A DNA stretch of 35,962 nucleotides from CAYPHA01 sp964410215 (GTDB lineage: Bacteria > Calditrichota > Calditrichia > Calditrichales > CAYPHA01), in NCBI GenBank assembly GCA_964410215.1, contig CAYPHA010000044.1:1-35962 (forward strand). Direction: 5' to 3'. A model generated the notes under the pieces. The model saw nothing but the letters and a program-made list of their open reading frames with translations. It did no database searches and had not been told where the DNA came from. Positions 24,682 through 35,297 of the stretch are shown here, piece by piece (position 1 is the stretch's first letter; every line of letters begins with the position of its first letter). The position numbers and the translations under genes were made by a program.

Positions 24682-26364
24682 ATGAAAAAAGATTATATCG
24701 CTCTGATTATCATGCTCATTGCCCTTTACCTTTTCTGTCAGCCAGGTAATAAACTCGTAGCAAGCGACTTTCCTTTCCAAATCGCTCCCGGTGAAAATGA
24801 AATCCTGGCAGAAGGATACGTCTTTCATGATGCGAACGAAAATGGCGTCAGGGATAAAGGCGAAAAGGGCATAAAGGGCGTTGCGGTATCGAATGGAGAA
24901 GATGTCGTCATCACCAACGAAGCAGGTTATTATGGCGTTCCTGTCGATGACGATGCCATCATCTTCTGCGTCAAACCCCGCGACTGGATGACGCCAGTGA
25001 ATGCGGATAATATCCCGCAGTTTTTTTACATCCATAAACCCAAAGGATCGCCGGCGCATTTCAAATATGCCGGCGTGGCCCCAACCGGTGACTTACCGCA
25101 GGAAGTCAATTTCCCGCTCTACCCGGAAAAGGGAAAATCAGCATATAAAATGGTCGTGTTCGGCGATCCGCAGCCGTATAGTCTTGAAGACGTTGATTTT
25201 GTCGCAGAGGATATTGTACAAGAACTCGTTGGTCAGAAAGACCTGGAATTCGGCATGACGATGGGGGATATCGTCGGTGATGATTTAACGCTGTTTAATC
25301 CGTTGAACCGGGTGATCTCTAAAGTTGGGATTCCCTGGTACTATGTGCTTGGCAATCACGATATGAACTTCGATGCCGAAACCGACGAGCTGTCTGATGA
25401 AACCTACGAGCGGATTTATGGTCCAACGACCTATGCCTTTGTGTACGGTGATGTCCATTTTATCGTTGTCGATGATGTCATTCACATCCGTGAAGGTGAG
25501 AAAACCCGCTATGTCGGTGGTTTGCGTGAAGATCAGCTGATTTTTGTTGAAAATTACCTGAAAACCGTTTCGAAAGAGGATTTGATTGTATTGAATATGC
25601 ATATTCCGTTAGCCCAGCATGGCGACTGGTTCCGGAATCAGGATCAGAAACGCCTGTTTGATATGCTTAAACCCTTTCCGCATACGTTGTCGATTTCTGC
25701 CCACAGCCATACGCAAAACAACGGCTTCTTCCATCAGGATTCATCCGACTGGCAGCGGCCTTTACCCCATCACCACTTTAATGTGGGCACGACCTCGGGT
25801 AGCTGGTGGAACGGCATGCGCGATGAACAGGATATACCCCATACGATGATGCGCGACGGGACGCCCAATGGGTATGCGTTCATTTCCTTCAAGGGAACCG
25901 AATATATTATTGACTGGAAAGTCGCCGGAAGTCCCGCGGAACATCGAATGAATATCTATATTCCGCGTGGCATCGTCGCCGGTGCGGCCGATACGGTTCA
26001 AATTGCTGTGAATTACTTCATGGGAAGTGAACAGACAAAGGTGGAGTATCGCATCAAAGATGTCAGTGACTGGCAGCCGATGAAACAGACATTGATGTAT
26101 GATCCCTATTATGAAAAACTGGCCAGGCGCTGGGAATTTCTGAAAAAGCAGGAATCAGCTAAAAAATGGAAAGCGGATCCCGATTTCGCGAAGGAACCAT
26201 ACCCGGGTACACCGCTACCGCGAAAACAAAAATCGACGCACATCTGGACGGCGAATCTGATAAAGGATCTCGAAGCCGGCGAATATGTCGTCGAGGTACG
26301 GGTGAGAGACCGCTACAACAGGACGTTCCTGGATTTCCAGTTAATGAGAGTCGGGAAAGAATGA
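24682..26364 (+). CDS. Calcineurin-like metallophosphoesterase with N- and C-terminal accessory domains
   Basis: 560 residues, exported (hydrophobic start IALIIMLIALYLF; cleavage near residue 27). Three parts are visible. An SdrD/B-like N-terminal sandwich covers about 41-150 (GYVFHDANENGVRDKGEKG). The metallophosphatase core has D162-P-Q164, G195-D196, G224-N-H-D227, H307 and H341-S-H343. A C-terminal sandwich covers about 380-560. The order matches the MetallophosN/Metallophos/MetallophosC architecture of Bacteroidota. Q164 stands where many relatives have His (DxH), as is common in this subgroup. It likely hydrolyses phosphomono- or diesters in the periplasm or outside; substrate unknown. 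TAAGGA stands 7 nt before the ATG. Confidence 0.9.
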   Translation: MKKDYIALIIMLIALYLFCQPGNKLVASDFPFQIAPGENEILAEGYVFHDANENGVRDKGEKGIKGVAVSNGEDVVITNEAGYYGVPVDDDAIIFCVKPRDWMTPVNADNIPQFFYIHKPKGSPAHFKYAGVAPTGDLPQEVNFPLYPEKGKSAYKMVVFGDPQPYSLEDVDFVAEDIVQELVGQKDLEFGMTMGDIVGDDLTLFNPLNRVISKVGIPWYYVLGNHDMNFDAETDELSDETYERIYGPTTYAFVYGDVHFIVVDDVIHIREGEKTRYVGGLREDQLIFVENYLKTVSKEDLIVLNMHIPLAQHGDWFRNQDQKRLFDMLKPFPHTLSISAHSHTQNNGFFHQDSSDWQRPLPHHHFNVGTTSGSWWNGMRDEQDIPHTMMRDGTPNGYAFISFKGTEYIIDWKVAGSPAEHRMNIYIPRGIVAGAADTVQIAVNYFMGSEQTKVEYRIKDVSDWQPMKQTLMYDPYYEKLARRWEFLKKQESAKKWKADPDFAKEPYPGTPLPRKQKSTHIWTANLIKDLEAGEYVVEVRVRDRYNRTFLDFQLMRVGKE

Positions 26365-26689
26365 TTCCTAAAAAGAACCTTTCAGATTCTTTTAAGGCAC
26401 CCTCCATCTTTTCAAATTGCGAATTACGTGTTCCAAATATCATCAATGCACCTGCCATCTCAGGGCAAGTAACTTTTAATCCCTGTCTTCATCTAATCAA
26501 GTAGTTTATAATTACAAAGAAGTAAAATCATAAAATACAAACTGATTCGAAAAAATGACTGAATTCTAATTCGAATGATTGAAATCCTTGGTGATTTATT
26601 TTATTTAAATTAAATATTATTAGTAAGTTAGCAGCTTCGTTATAAGCATTCATGCATTATGCATGTCAGATAGAGAAAGGATGATTGAT
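26365..26689. other. Intergenic region upstream of the flavoprotein
   Basis: 325 bp, increasingly AT-rich towards the next gene. No ORF is supported and no clear promoter pair was found. The 15-bp palindrome at 26651-26665 is listed separately. Confidence 0.5.
26651..26665. promoter_or_regulatory. 15-bp perfect palindrome before the flavoprotein gene
   Basis: CATGCATTATGCATG, 7+1+7 symmetrical, 24 bp upstream of the preferred ATG (26690). The position suits an operator, but no regulator is evident. Confidence 0.3.
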
Positions 26690-28185
26690 ATGGAAACGTT
26701 TGATCTCGTCATCATAGGGAGTGGTCCGGGAGGACTGAAAGCCGCGCAGGCAGCAGCTGGCGGACCTTTAAAGACGGCTCTTGTTTCAGAGTCCAATCTG
26801 GGAGGCCGGGCTAACTGGAGCAGCCTGTTGCCCAGTAAGGTATGGCTTCAACATGCCACACAATTATCGCATTCTATACAACAGGACGGTAGGCCTGGGG
26901 CAGCCAATTCAGCGTCTGAAGCCGTAGAATCAATAAAAAAGCAAATCCGGGATCTCAGCGGTTTAATGGCTGAGAAATATCAGAATAATTTAGAAGCACC
27001 GAATCTAAGCCTTTTTCAGGGCAAGGCATTCCTTCTGGATACCCATACCCTGGAAATTCAATCGGAATCAGGGACAGAGAAAATTAAATTCGGCAGGCTT
27101 ATCCTGGCAACGGGTTCCGGACCCTTTTTTCTTCCGGATATCAAACCGAATGGCGACCGGATTATTGCGCCCAAACTGACGCCTAATCTAAGGGAAGTAC
27201 CGCCATCGATTATTATGGTGGGAGCCGGTGCCACCGGGACCGAATATGCCTATGCCTTTCGCAGGNNNNNNNNNNNNNNNNNNNNNNNNNNNNNNNNNNN
27301 NNNNNNNNNNNNNNNNNNNNNNNNNNNNNNNNNNNNNNNNNNNNNNNNNNNNNNNNNNNNNNNNNTATTATGGTGGGAGCCGGTGCCACCGGGACCGAAT
27401 ATGCCTATGCCTTTCGCAGGTTCGGTAGCCAGGTTACCATTGTGACCGACCAGTCCACCGTATTACCGCAGTTTGAAGAGGAAATAACCTCTGCGCTTGA
27501 AAAAAACCTGGAAGTACAGGGGATACGGATGGTTTTCGATTCGCCCGTTCGCGCAGTCAGCCAGCAGGCGGAAAAGGTCAGTGTTGAACGGGTCAATGGC
27601 AAAAAGCTCACTGCAGATTATGCCTTTATCGCCATCGGGCGTAAGCCGGACCTTTCCTTCCTGGAGAGGGCGGAAGTATCATTTGATCAAAATCCCGATG
27701 GTTCCATCTTTACCAATGAATTTGCACAGACGTCCATCCCGCATATCTATGCCGCTGGTGATGTCACCGGCGCACCGATGGTAGCGAATAAAGCCATTCT
27801 GGAAGCGGATGTGGCAATGGGCCATATCCTACATGGAGAGGATTCACCTATAAAGAAGGCACCCGTTATTGAGGCTGTATATACCCATCCTGAGATCGCC
27901 CAGTATTTTGGTCCGGGTTATAAAGAGAAAAGAAAGCAACTGGATACGAAAATAAACAATTTCGCCGACATTCTTAAAGCCAATCTTACCGGTCATGCAA
28001 ACGGTATGATCAAAATCTACACGGAGAGAAGCAACGGCACCCTGGCAGGAGCCGCCGGTATGGGCGAGCATGTGACCGAACTCATGGCGACGCTGCAGAT
28101 TGCCGTTTCGCAGGGTATGAGCCTCCAAAAACTGGAAAACATGGCGTTTGCCTATCCCTCCCTAAGTGAAGTACTGACAGGCTAG
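26690..28185 (+). CDS. Dihydrolipoamide-dehydrogenase-like FAD/NAD(P) oxidoreductase without redox cysteines (spans a false gap)
   Basis: After collapsing the 155-bp artefact at 27211-27365 the frame is continuous and gives about 446 residues, the family's length. AAAGGA (26676-26681) is 8 nt before the ATG at 26690; ATGs at 26663 and 26681 are in frame but badly placed. The FAD-binding GSGPGG (residues 10-15), the NAD(P)-binding GAGATGTE, the second FAD motif YAAGDVTG and a C-terminal dimerisation domain are all present. Where relatives have CxxxxC they have GGTCLNVGCIPSK-like sequence; this protein has GGRANWSSLLPSK (38-50) with no Cys, and the C-terminal His-Pro active-site motif is FAYPSLSE. 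It cannot act as a dithiol/disulfide reductase; a transhydrogenase- or NADH-oxidase-like flavin role is possible. A small cysteine-less group of this fold seems to exist. Confidence 0.8.
27211..27420. other. Scaffold gap with duplicated 55-bp flanks
   Basis: 100 Ns (27266-27365) lie between two identical 55-bp sequences (27211-27265 and 27366-27420). The frame shift between the two flanking ORFs equals the 155-bp offset, so removing 155 bp restores one gene. Two contigs sharing a k-mer-sized end were not merged. Confidence 0.9.
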
Positions 28186-28372
28186 TCATGCAATAACGCT
28201 TCAGTTTCTTAATTATCAACGTCTTAGTGTTATCTTTATCACAATTTTTTTTTCTTATCATTGTATACTTATGTTATTAAATTGGAATATTATAATTACA
28301 TTATTCGAATCTGATTTCTGATCAATATCACATATTGAACATTAAGACGAACAAATAAAAAGAGATGGTATC

Positions 28373-31300
28373 ATGAAAAGGGCGATCGTTATATTACATT
28401 CTTTAGTGCTTATAATTTTTACAGCGGTATCAGCGTTTGGCCAGTTGTCCGACACCTATTATATTGATCAAACGGCAAGCGGCAGTCAACTCTTCAGCAA
28501 TGGGGGTAGGTACTTTAACTCGTTTACTGAAACCGTTGATGCCCTGTATGATGAGGGCGTTGAAGGAGCCGTTACTTTTGAAGTGGCCGGCGGACAGGTG
28601 TTTATGGAGCAGGTTAAATTTGACACTTCTGTTGCAGGTGTCAGTGCTGAAAATACGATTCTTTATTTTTATGAAGGCGATGATAAACCGCTCCTGCAAC
28701 CCGTTTCCGCCAGTGCATTTGAAGGAACTATCGATATCTTGAATGAGCATGATTATTATATGACGTTTGATGGTTTAAAAGTTACTGCCACAAACGGATT
28801 AAACAGTTCGAACACGGCAATCCGTATCGCCGGAGGGCCTGATTATGTGACGATCAGGAATTGTGAAGTTGTTGATTTTCTTGAAACAGGTATTTCTGCC
28901 ATCTGGGCTTTTGCGCGTCCGGATAGTGTCACCGAATTTTGTGTTATTGAAGGAAATGAAATATACAATAACAGTTTAAATGCATCTGATATGAGTGAGA
29001 CGCATGGCGTATATTCAAAGGGCAGCGCAGATATCAGGATTAATAATAATAAGATTTACAATATCCTGGCAGGAACTTCGAGTACACATGGCATTTCTGT
29101 TACGGCAACGGCCGATTCATGCAATACGGATATATATAATAATTTCGTCTCACTTGGAGAAAATATTGATGAGGACATCAGAATCTACGGTATTTTTACC
29201 CAGCAGGATGCAGGGCCCACAGTCAATTTGTATCATAATTCCATTCATATAGGAGGTGAAGTCAGTAATCCGACAAATTTTACAGCAGGAATGCGTCTGG
29301 ACAATTTCGCAGTAACGAATTCGTACAATAACATTTCCTCTAATGAACGTGTGCAAACAGGTGGATCTGGAGATTATTATAATTATGCCATTTTTATTAA
29401 CAGGGGGACGTATCTGTATACCGGAGATAACAATGACTTGTATACCACCGGTGAAAATTTAGGTTATAATTCTAATTACGTTGCCGATCTTGATCAATGG
29501 CAAACAGAAATGGGACAGGATGCAAATTCGCTGTCACAGGATCCGCTTTACTTTGGAGACAACGATTTGCATGTGCTCCCCAATAGTCCTGTGGCAAATC
29601 TTGGTTCCACCAGCACAGGCATTACGACAGATATAGACGGAGAAACACGCGATCCGGAAAGCCCGGATATCGGCGCTGATGAATTTCCGGATAACCGTCC
29701 ACCGGAGATCACATCAATGGCCGTCACCAGTGCTGTGGAAGATGAACCGTATTCCTATCAGGTAACGGCAACCGATCCGGATTTTGGTGATACGTTAAGT
29801 TATAGCCTGTCTGTGGCACCTTCATTCTTAACGATTGATGAAAACAGTGGTCTCATTTCAGGAACACCAACGAATGAGCATGTCGGAGAGAACAGTGTAA
29901 CGGTTCTGGTGTCTGATCTGAGCAATGCGACCGATGAGCAATCATATACGTTGACCGTCTCGAATATCAATGATCCGCCAACTATTTCGGATATTTCTGA
30001 TCAAACAACAGCTGAAGATACACCAACCGATGCCATTGCTTTTACCGTAGATGATATTGATGCAGATGATGATCCCGCCAGCTTAACGGTATCAGGCAGT
30101 TCCGGCAATGCGGATCTCGTTAATCAGGGCAGTTTTACATTCGGAGGCTCCGGAAGCAATCGTACACTGATCATCACGCCTCTGGAAAACCAGTATGGCA
30201 CTGCAACGATTACAATCACTGTCAGCGACGGAGATCTGACTGACACTGATACGTTTGAACTAATCGTAGATCCCGTTAACGATGCACCGGTTGTTAACAA
30301 TATCCCTGATCAGGAGATCGCTGAAGGCGAATCCTTCGCTGAAATTTCACTGGATGATTATGTAGATGACCTGGATGATGCAGACAGCGAAATCAGCTGG
30401 TCCGCTTCCTCCACCAGTAATATTACGGTTACCATCACTGATCGCGTCGCCCGGATTACCGTGAATGATCCGGAATGGAACGGCAGTGAGACCGTCACCT
30501 TCACAGCTGAAGATCCCGGAGAATTAAGCGACACGGACGAAGCCACTTTTACTGTTACGGCGGTCAATGACGCCCCGGTTGTGGGGAATATCCCGAATCA
30601 GGAAATAGCCGAAGGGGAAGCCTTCGCCGACATCACCCTCGATGATTATGTGGACGATCCGGACAATGCAGACAGCGAAATCAGCTGGTCGGCATCTTCC
30701 ACTACGAATATTACCGTCACCATCAATGATAGGGTAGCCCGGATCACTGTGAATGACGCGGAATGGAACGGCAGCGAAAGCGTGACGTTCACGGCCGAGG
30801 ATCCGGGAGGATTAAGTGACACGGACGAAGCCACTTTTACTGTTACGGCGGTCAATGACGCCCCGGTTGTGGGGAATATCCCGAATCAGGAAATAGCCGA
30901 AGGGGAAGCCTTCGCCGACATCACCCTCGATGATTATGTGGACGATGCGGACAATGCAGACAGCGAAATCAGCTGGTCGGCTTCCACTACGACGCATATC
31001 ACTGTTACCATCACCGACCGGGTGGCCCGGATTACCGTGAATGATCCGGAATGGAACGGCAGTGAGACCGTCACCTTCACAGCTGAAGATCCCGGAGAAT
31101 TAAGCGACACGGACGAAGCCACTTTTACTGTTACGGCGGTCAATGACGCCCCGGTTGTGGGGAATATCCCGAATCAGGAAATAGCCGAAGGGGAAGCCTT
31201 CGCCGACATCACCCTCGATGATTATGTGGACGATGCGGACAATGCAGACAGCGAAATCAGCTGGTCGGCTTCCACTACGACGCATATCACTGTTACCATC

Positions 31301-33327
31301 ACCGACCGGGTGGCCCGGATTACCGTGAATGATCCGGAATGGAACGGCAGTGAGACCGTCACCTTCACAGCTGAAGATCCCGGAGAATTAAGCGACACGG
31401 ACGAAGCCACTTTTACTGTTACGGCGGTCAATGACGCCCCGGTTGTGGGGAATATCCCGAATCAGGAAATAGCCGAAGGGGAAGCCTTCGCCGACATCAC
31501 CCTCGATGATTATGTGGACGATCCGGACAATGCAGACAGCGAAATCAGCTGGTCGGCATCTTCCACTACGAATATTACCGTCACCATCAATGATAGGGTA
31601 GCCCGGATCACTGTGAATGACGCGGAATGGAACGGCAGCGAAAGCGTGACGTTCACGGCCGAGGATCCGGGAGGATTAAGTGACACGGACGAAGCCACTT
31701 TTACTGTTACGGCGGTCAATGACGCCCCGGTTGTGGNNNNNNNNNNNNNNNNNNNNNNNNNNNNNNNNNNNNNNNNNNNNNNNNNNNNNNNNNNNNNNNN
31801 NNNNNNNNNNNNNNNNNNNNNNNNNNNNNNNNNNNNGACACGGACGAAGCCACTTTTACTGTTACGGCGGTCAATGACGCCCCGGTTGTGGGGAATATCC
31901 CGAATCAGGAAATAGCCGAAGGGGAAGCCTTCGCCGACATCACCCTCGATGATTATGTGGACGATGCGGACAATGCAGACAGCGAGATCAGCTGGTCGGC
32001 TTCCAGCACGACGCATATCAGCGTCACCATCACCGACCGGGTGGCCCGGATCACTGTGAATGATCCGGAATGGAACGGCAGTGAGACGGTCACCTTCACA
32101 GCTGAAGATCCGGGCGGATTAAGCGACAGCGACGAAGCCACGTTTACCGTTACGGCGGTCAATGACGTACCTGTTATCCTTGGAATACCTGATCAAATTA
32201 TTGACGAGGGTGATAGCTTTACTCCTATTATCCTGGATGATTTTGTGTCTGATCCGGATGATGCGGATAGTCTGATGGTCTGGACAGCGAGCCCGGCGAC
32301 GCATCTTACCGTCAATATTACGGAGCGTATTGCGGAAATCGCGGTAAATGACGATGACTGGAACGGTGCTGATACGATCATATTCACGGTGACCGATACT
32401 TCCGGTTTATTTGCGAATGATACCGTTCGTTTCGAGGTCCTTGCTGTTAATGATCCGCCGGTTATAAGTGCTATCCCAACCTGGGTCTTTAATGAAGATG
32501 ACTCGCTCGTGTATGCCATTGAAAATCTTTTTGATTATGTCAGCGATGTCGATACACCGGACAGCCTGCTTATACCGGATTTCAAACCCGGTAGATATGT
32601 ATCGCTTAATTTCGATTCAACGGAAGTCGTGGCGAAGGCTCCGTTGAACTGGTATGGAACGGATACCATCATGGTTTATGTATCAGACGGTGAACTTCAG
32701 GACTCGGCCGGGGTAGAAATTATTGTAAATCCAATGAACGATGCACCCTATTTTATCAACATGCCAGATTCCATCCGGTTTTTGAACAATAAAGATACAC
32801 TGCTGGTTATGAAGGATTATGTTGTTGATGTGGATCTGCCTCGTGATAGTCTAAGGTGGGCGTTCACCGTCAGTTCGGATTCCCTTTTATTTAAATTCGA
32901 TGATCAAACGACTGATCTGATGATGAGTGCACCGGGATTTGTGGGGATCGTTAATCTGATCTGTACCGTGACCGACGATAGTATGGCACAGATAGAGGAC
33001 GCTATTGTTGTCAAAGTTGAACAGTTTACATCCCTTAAGGATGAATTATTTACAGGTATTCCGACACAATATATACTGAAACAGAATTACCCCAATCCTT
33101 TCAATCCGGCTACAACGATTTATTTCGGTATGAAGCAATCCGGCGATGTCACCATCGATCTTTATAATATCCTTGGACAAAAAGTAGCGACTATCTGGAA
33201 GGGGTATCAACCAGCAGGCTATCATAAGATTGGGTTCAGTGCAGAAAATCTTTCGAGCGGATTATACTTATATCGGATGCAAACAGCTGATTTTATTGAA
33301 ATTAAGAAGATGATTATATTGAAATAA
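28373..33327 (+). CDS. Very large secreted surface protein: beta-helix, Ig/cadherin-like repeats, T9SS-like sorting domain (spans a gap)
   Basis: About 1599 residues if the gap at 31682-31836 is collapsed by 155 bp, which restores the frame. Order: signal peptide (to about residue 22, ends AFGQ); a right-handed parallel beta-helix (about 25-440, with short strands and Asn ladders such as INNNKIYN and YNNISS). Next come two different cadherin-like/putative-Ig domains (about 445-635), then at least six 96-residue repeats starting VNDAPVV and ending FTVTA. Three diverged repeats of the same type (from about 32158) follow, and finally a sorting domain (ILKQNYPNPFNP and SSGLYLYRM, ending KKMIILK). 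The acidic DxD and DxNDxP patterns suggest calcium-stabilised domains. The role is probably adhesion or polymer binding; the helix may carry carbohydrate-active or binding function, but no catalytic site is recognised. Confidence 0.88.
30275..32157 (+). repeat. Tandem 288-bp (96-residue) repeats inside the surface protein
   Basis: Units begin at 30275, 30563, 30851, 31139, 31427 and, after the gap, 31870. The second and fifth units are identical in DNA, as are the third and fourth (order A-B-B-A); the first and last resemble B. The array continues as diverged copies to about 32445. Copy number is uncertain because the assembly gap lies within the array. Confidence 0.9.
31682..31891. other. 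Scaffold gap with duplicated 55-bp flanks inside the repeat array
   Basis: 100 Ns (31737-31836) lie between identical 55-bp flanks (31682-31736 and 31837-31891). The same 55-mer also occurs at each earlier unit boundary (30530, 30818, 31106, 31394). Collapsing 155 bp keeps the frame, but because the flank is repetitive the real number of units may differ. Confidence 0.85.
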
Positions 33328-33350
33328 TTTGACCAGGCATTTGCTTTCCT

Positions 33351-33393
33351 ATGAACATGCGGCGATCGGCCATGTCCCTTCGAGCATGTTCAT
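33351..33393 (+). terminator. Hairpin after the surface-protein gene
   Basis: ATGAACATGC (33351-33360) and GCATGTTCAT (33384-33393) pair perfectly over a 23-nt loop, starting 23 nt after the stop codon. The T-rich TTATTATAT follows. It is a plausible rho-independent terminator, though the T tract is interrupted. Confidence 0.45.
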
Positions 33394-33543
33394 TTATTAT
33401 ATCAGTTCATATCCTGCATAGTTTTAAATTTTGGCGATTTAGATTTGATTCGGATTTAGTGCTTCGTATTTCGAATTTTTGTATACTTATTAAAATTCCG
33501 CTATGACTGACATACAACTATTAATAATATTGGGGATTATGAA

Positions 33544-34749
33544 ATGGAAAAAGGCCATAACATTACATTACTTGGAGCAGGTCTTATCGGAAACTTTTAT
33601 ACTATGACGCTTCATGGTATTCGCGGACGCGACCGCATTCATACCGTATGTGCGCTGCCTCTGGAGGCAGCGGAGGAGTTTGCCCGGGAATGGCAGATCC
33701 CGAAAGCTACCGATAATATGAAGCAGGCTATTAATGATCCGAATACGGATCTCGTCATCGTCGGACTGCCCAATTACCTGCACAGGGACGCGGTGCTAAT
33801 GTGCGCCGAAGCCGGGAAAGACGTGCTCTGCACCAAGCCGCTGGGGCGTAATGCCAGGGAAGCACGGGAGATGCTCGATGCGGTGGAAAAGGCCGGTGTG
33901 TTCTCAGGCTACCTGGAAGACCTGGTGTATACGCCGAAAACCCTGAAATCATTGACTTCCGTGAAAAGCGGCGCCCTGGGAACGATTCAATGGGTGCGTT
34001 CACGGGAAACCCATCCCGGACCGCATTCCGACTGGTTCTGGAACCTGGAAAAAGCCGGCGGTGGAGCCATTGTGGATATGGGTTGTCACTGTATCGAGAT
34101 CATCCGTAACTTTGTCGGAAAGGATATTCGTCCGGTGGAGGTCATGTGTACCGCTGATACCATGGTCCATCCCATCGAGGCCGAGGATTCAGCGATCGGA
34201 CTGATACGGTTTGCCAACAAAGCCCTTGGTCAGTTCGAGGTCAGCTGGACATTCCGGGGCGGCATGGACCTGCGCGATGAAGTATCAGGTACCGAGGGGA
34301 CCATCTGGCTGAATCACTGGCTGCGTACCGGGTTTGAAATGTTTACGGCGAAAGGGCAGGGTGGATATGTTGCAGAGAAGGCGGAATCCGATACAGGATG
34401 GTTGTTCCCTGTCGGCGATGAAGTGCATGCACTGGGATACCCGCATATGTTTCAGGATATGTTCAAGGCAATCGAACAGAGCATAACACCGATGGAAACA
34501 TTTTACGACGGATACATTGTGAATTGCATAATCGATGCCTGTTATAAATCGGCTAAAACAAGACAGTGGGAGCCGATAGAGATAATGGACTGGAGGGGAA
34601 AAAGCGATTCCGCTGTTCAAAAAGAAGAGCGGCCCCTGATTGATGGCCAATACCTGCTCATTAAGGAAGAAAAAATGCCGGACGGCAGGTCAAAGCTGAT
34701 ACTGAAGGATGCCCGGACCGGGGATATAATCGAAAGATACAGGGAATGA
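33544..34749 (+). CDS. Gfo/Idh/MocA-family NAD(P)-dependent oxidoreductase
   Basis: 401 residues. The N-terminal Rossmann fold (LLGAGLIGNFY, about 6-16) and the family's Lys in the CTKPLGRN loop (about 99) match sugar/inositol dehydrogenases. The C-terminal half has the usual GGGAIVDMGCHCIEI catalytic segment (D and H). Length is normal; the last 60 residues form an extra charged tail. It likely oxidises or reduces a sugar, inositol or similar polyol; substrate unknown. There is no co-transcribed gene: the next gene is over 100 bp away and unrelated. Confidence 0.92.
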   Translation: MEKGHNITLLGAGLIGNFYTMTLHGIRGRDRIHTVCALPLEAAEEFAREWQIPKATDNMKQAINDPNTDLVIVGLPNYLHRDAVLMCAEAGKDVLCTKPLGRNAREAREMLDAVEKAGVFSGYLEDLVYTPKTLKSLTSVKSGALGTIQWVRSRETHPGPHSDWFWNLEKAGGGAIVDMGCHCIEIIRNFVGKDIRPVEVMCTADTMVHPIEAEDSAIGLIRFANKALGQFEVSWTFRGGMDLRDEVSGTEGTIWLNHWLRTGFEMFTAKGQGGYVAEKAESDTGWLFPVGDEVHALGYPHMFQDMFKAIEQSITPMETFYDGYIVNCIIDACYKSAKTRQWEPIEIMDWRGKSDSAVQKEERPLIDGQYLLIKEEKMPDGRSKLILKDARTGDIIERYRE

Positions 34750-34862
34750 GCCCGGGGAATGAAATCTAGCAATTATTTATTGTCGTGACTTAATCTGCTG
34801 AAGTGTTACCTCTGAATTATATAAGTTATAGTCAGACTAAGTCCCATTCAAAACAAAGAACA

Positions 34863-35276
34863 ATGTCCGATATTGGTCTGCTGAACGAAAAACCGCTTCA
34901 TGCATCCCTTAAAAACTGGTATAAGAAACCGGGAGACCTGGCTGAGGTTAGCGTAGAGGGCTTCGTAATTGATCTGGTACGAAGCCATGAATTAATCGAA
35001 ATCCAGACGATTAATTTTGCGTCCATCAAACGTAAAATGGTGAATTTGTTAAAAAATCACCGGGTCCGGCTGGTTTATCCTATTGCGATTGAAAAATGGA
35101 TTGTTAAACCATCTGATTCTAATGACCGCGGGTATAACCGTCGAAAATCGCTTGCTGCTGAACTCGGCATTCGCAGAGACTTAGCACAAAAAATGGCCTA
35201 TTGTTTGTGGAAAGCCAGGATTATTTCACTCATTGGTAAAGATGGAAGAGCCTATAGGTATGGACGACAAATCTAA
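34863..35276 (+). CDS. Conserved protein of unknown function, internally deleted copy
   Basis: 137 residues from the ATG at 34863; an open frame from 34803 is probably non-coding. The N-terminal half (VEGFVIDLVR, then LIEIQTINFASIKRKM and VRLVYPIAIEKWIVK) has a nuclease-like beta pattern with D-, E- and Q-bearing strands. The C-terminal part (RDLAQKMAYCLWKARIISLI) resembles a winged-helix-like end. From memory, relatives are about 250 or more residues with a long stretch between RRKS and the LAQKMAYCL helix; here they join directly (RRKSLAAELG). It looks like an in-frame deletion of roughly 100 residues. It is followed by a RAYT transposase. Confidence 0.6.
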   Translation: MSDIGLLNEKPLHASLKNWYKKPGDLAEVSVEGFVIDLVRSHELIEIQTINFASIKRKMVNLLKNHRVRLVYPIAIEKWIVKPSDSNDRGYNRRKSLAAELGIRRDLAQKMAYCLWKARIISLIGKDGRAYRYGRQI

Positions 35277-35297
35277 TTTCAGATAACAGGAACTCGA

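Noticed and set aside
28186..28372. TATAAT near 28289 as the surface-protein promoter
   Set aside because: No acceptable -35 hexamer stands at 16-18 bp, and the region is so AT-rich that TATAAT alone is weak evidence.
30358..32162. Series of about 60-70-residue minus-strand ORFs
   Set aside because: They recur with the 288-bp repeat as reverse-strand shadows of the surface-protein gene.
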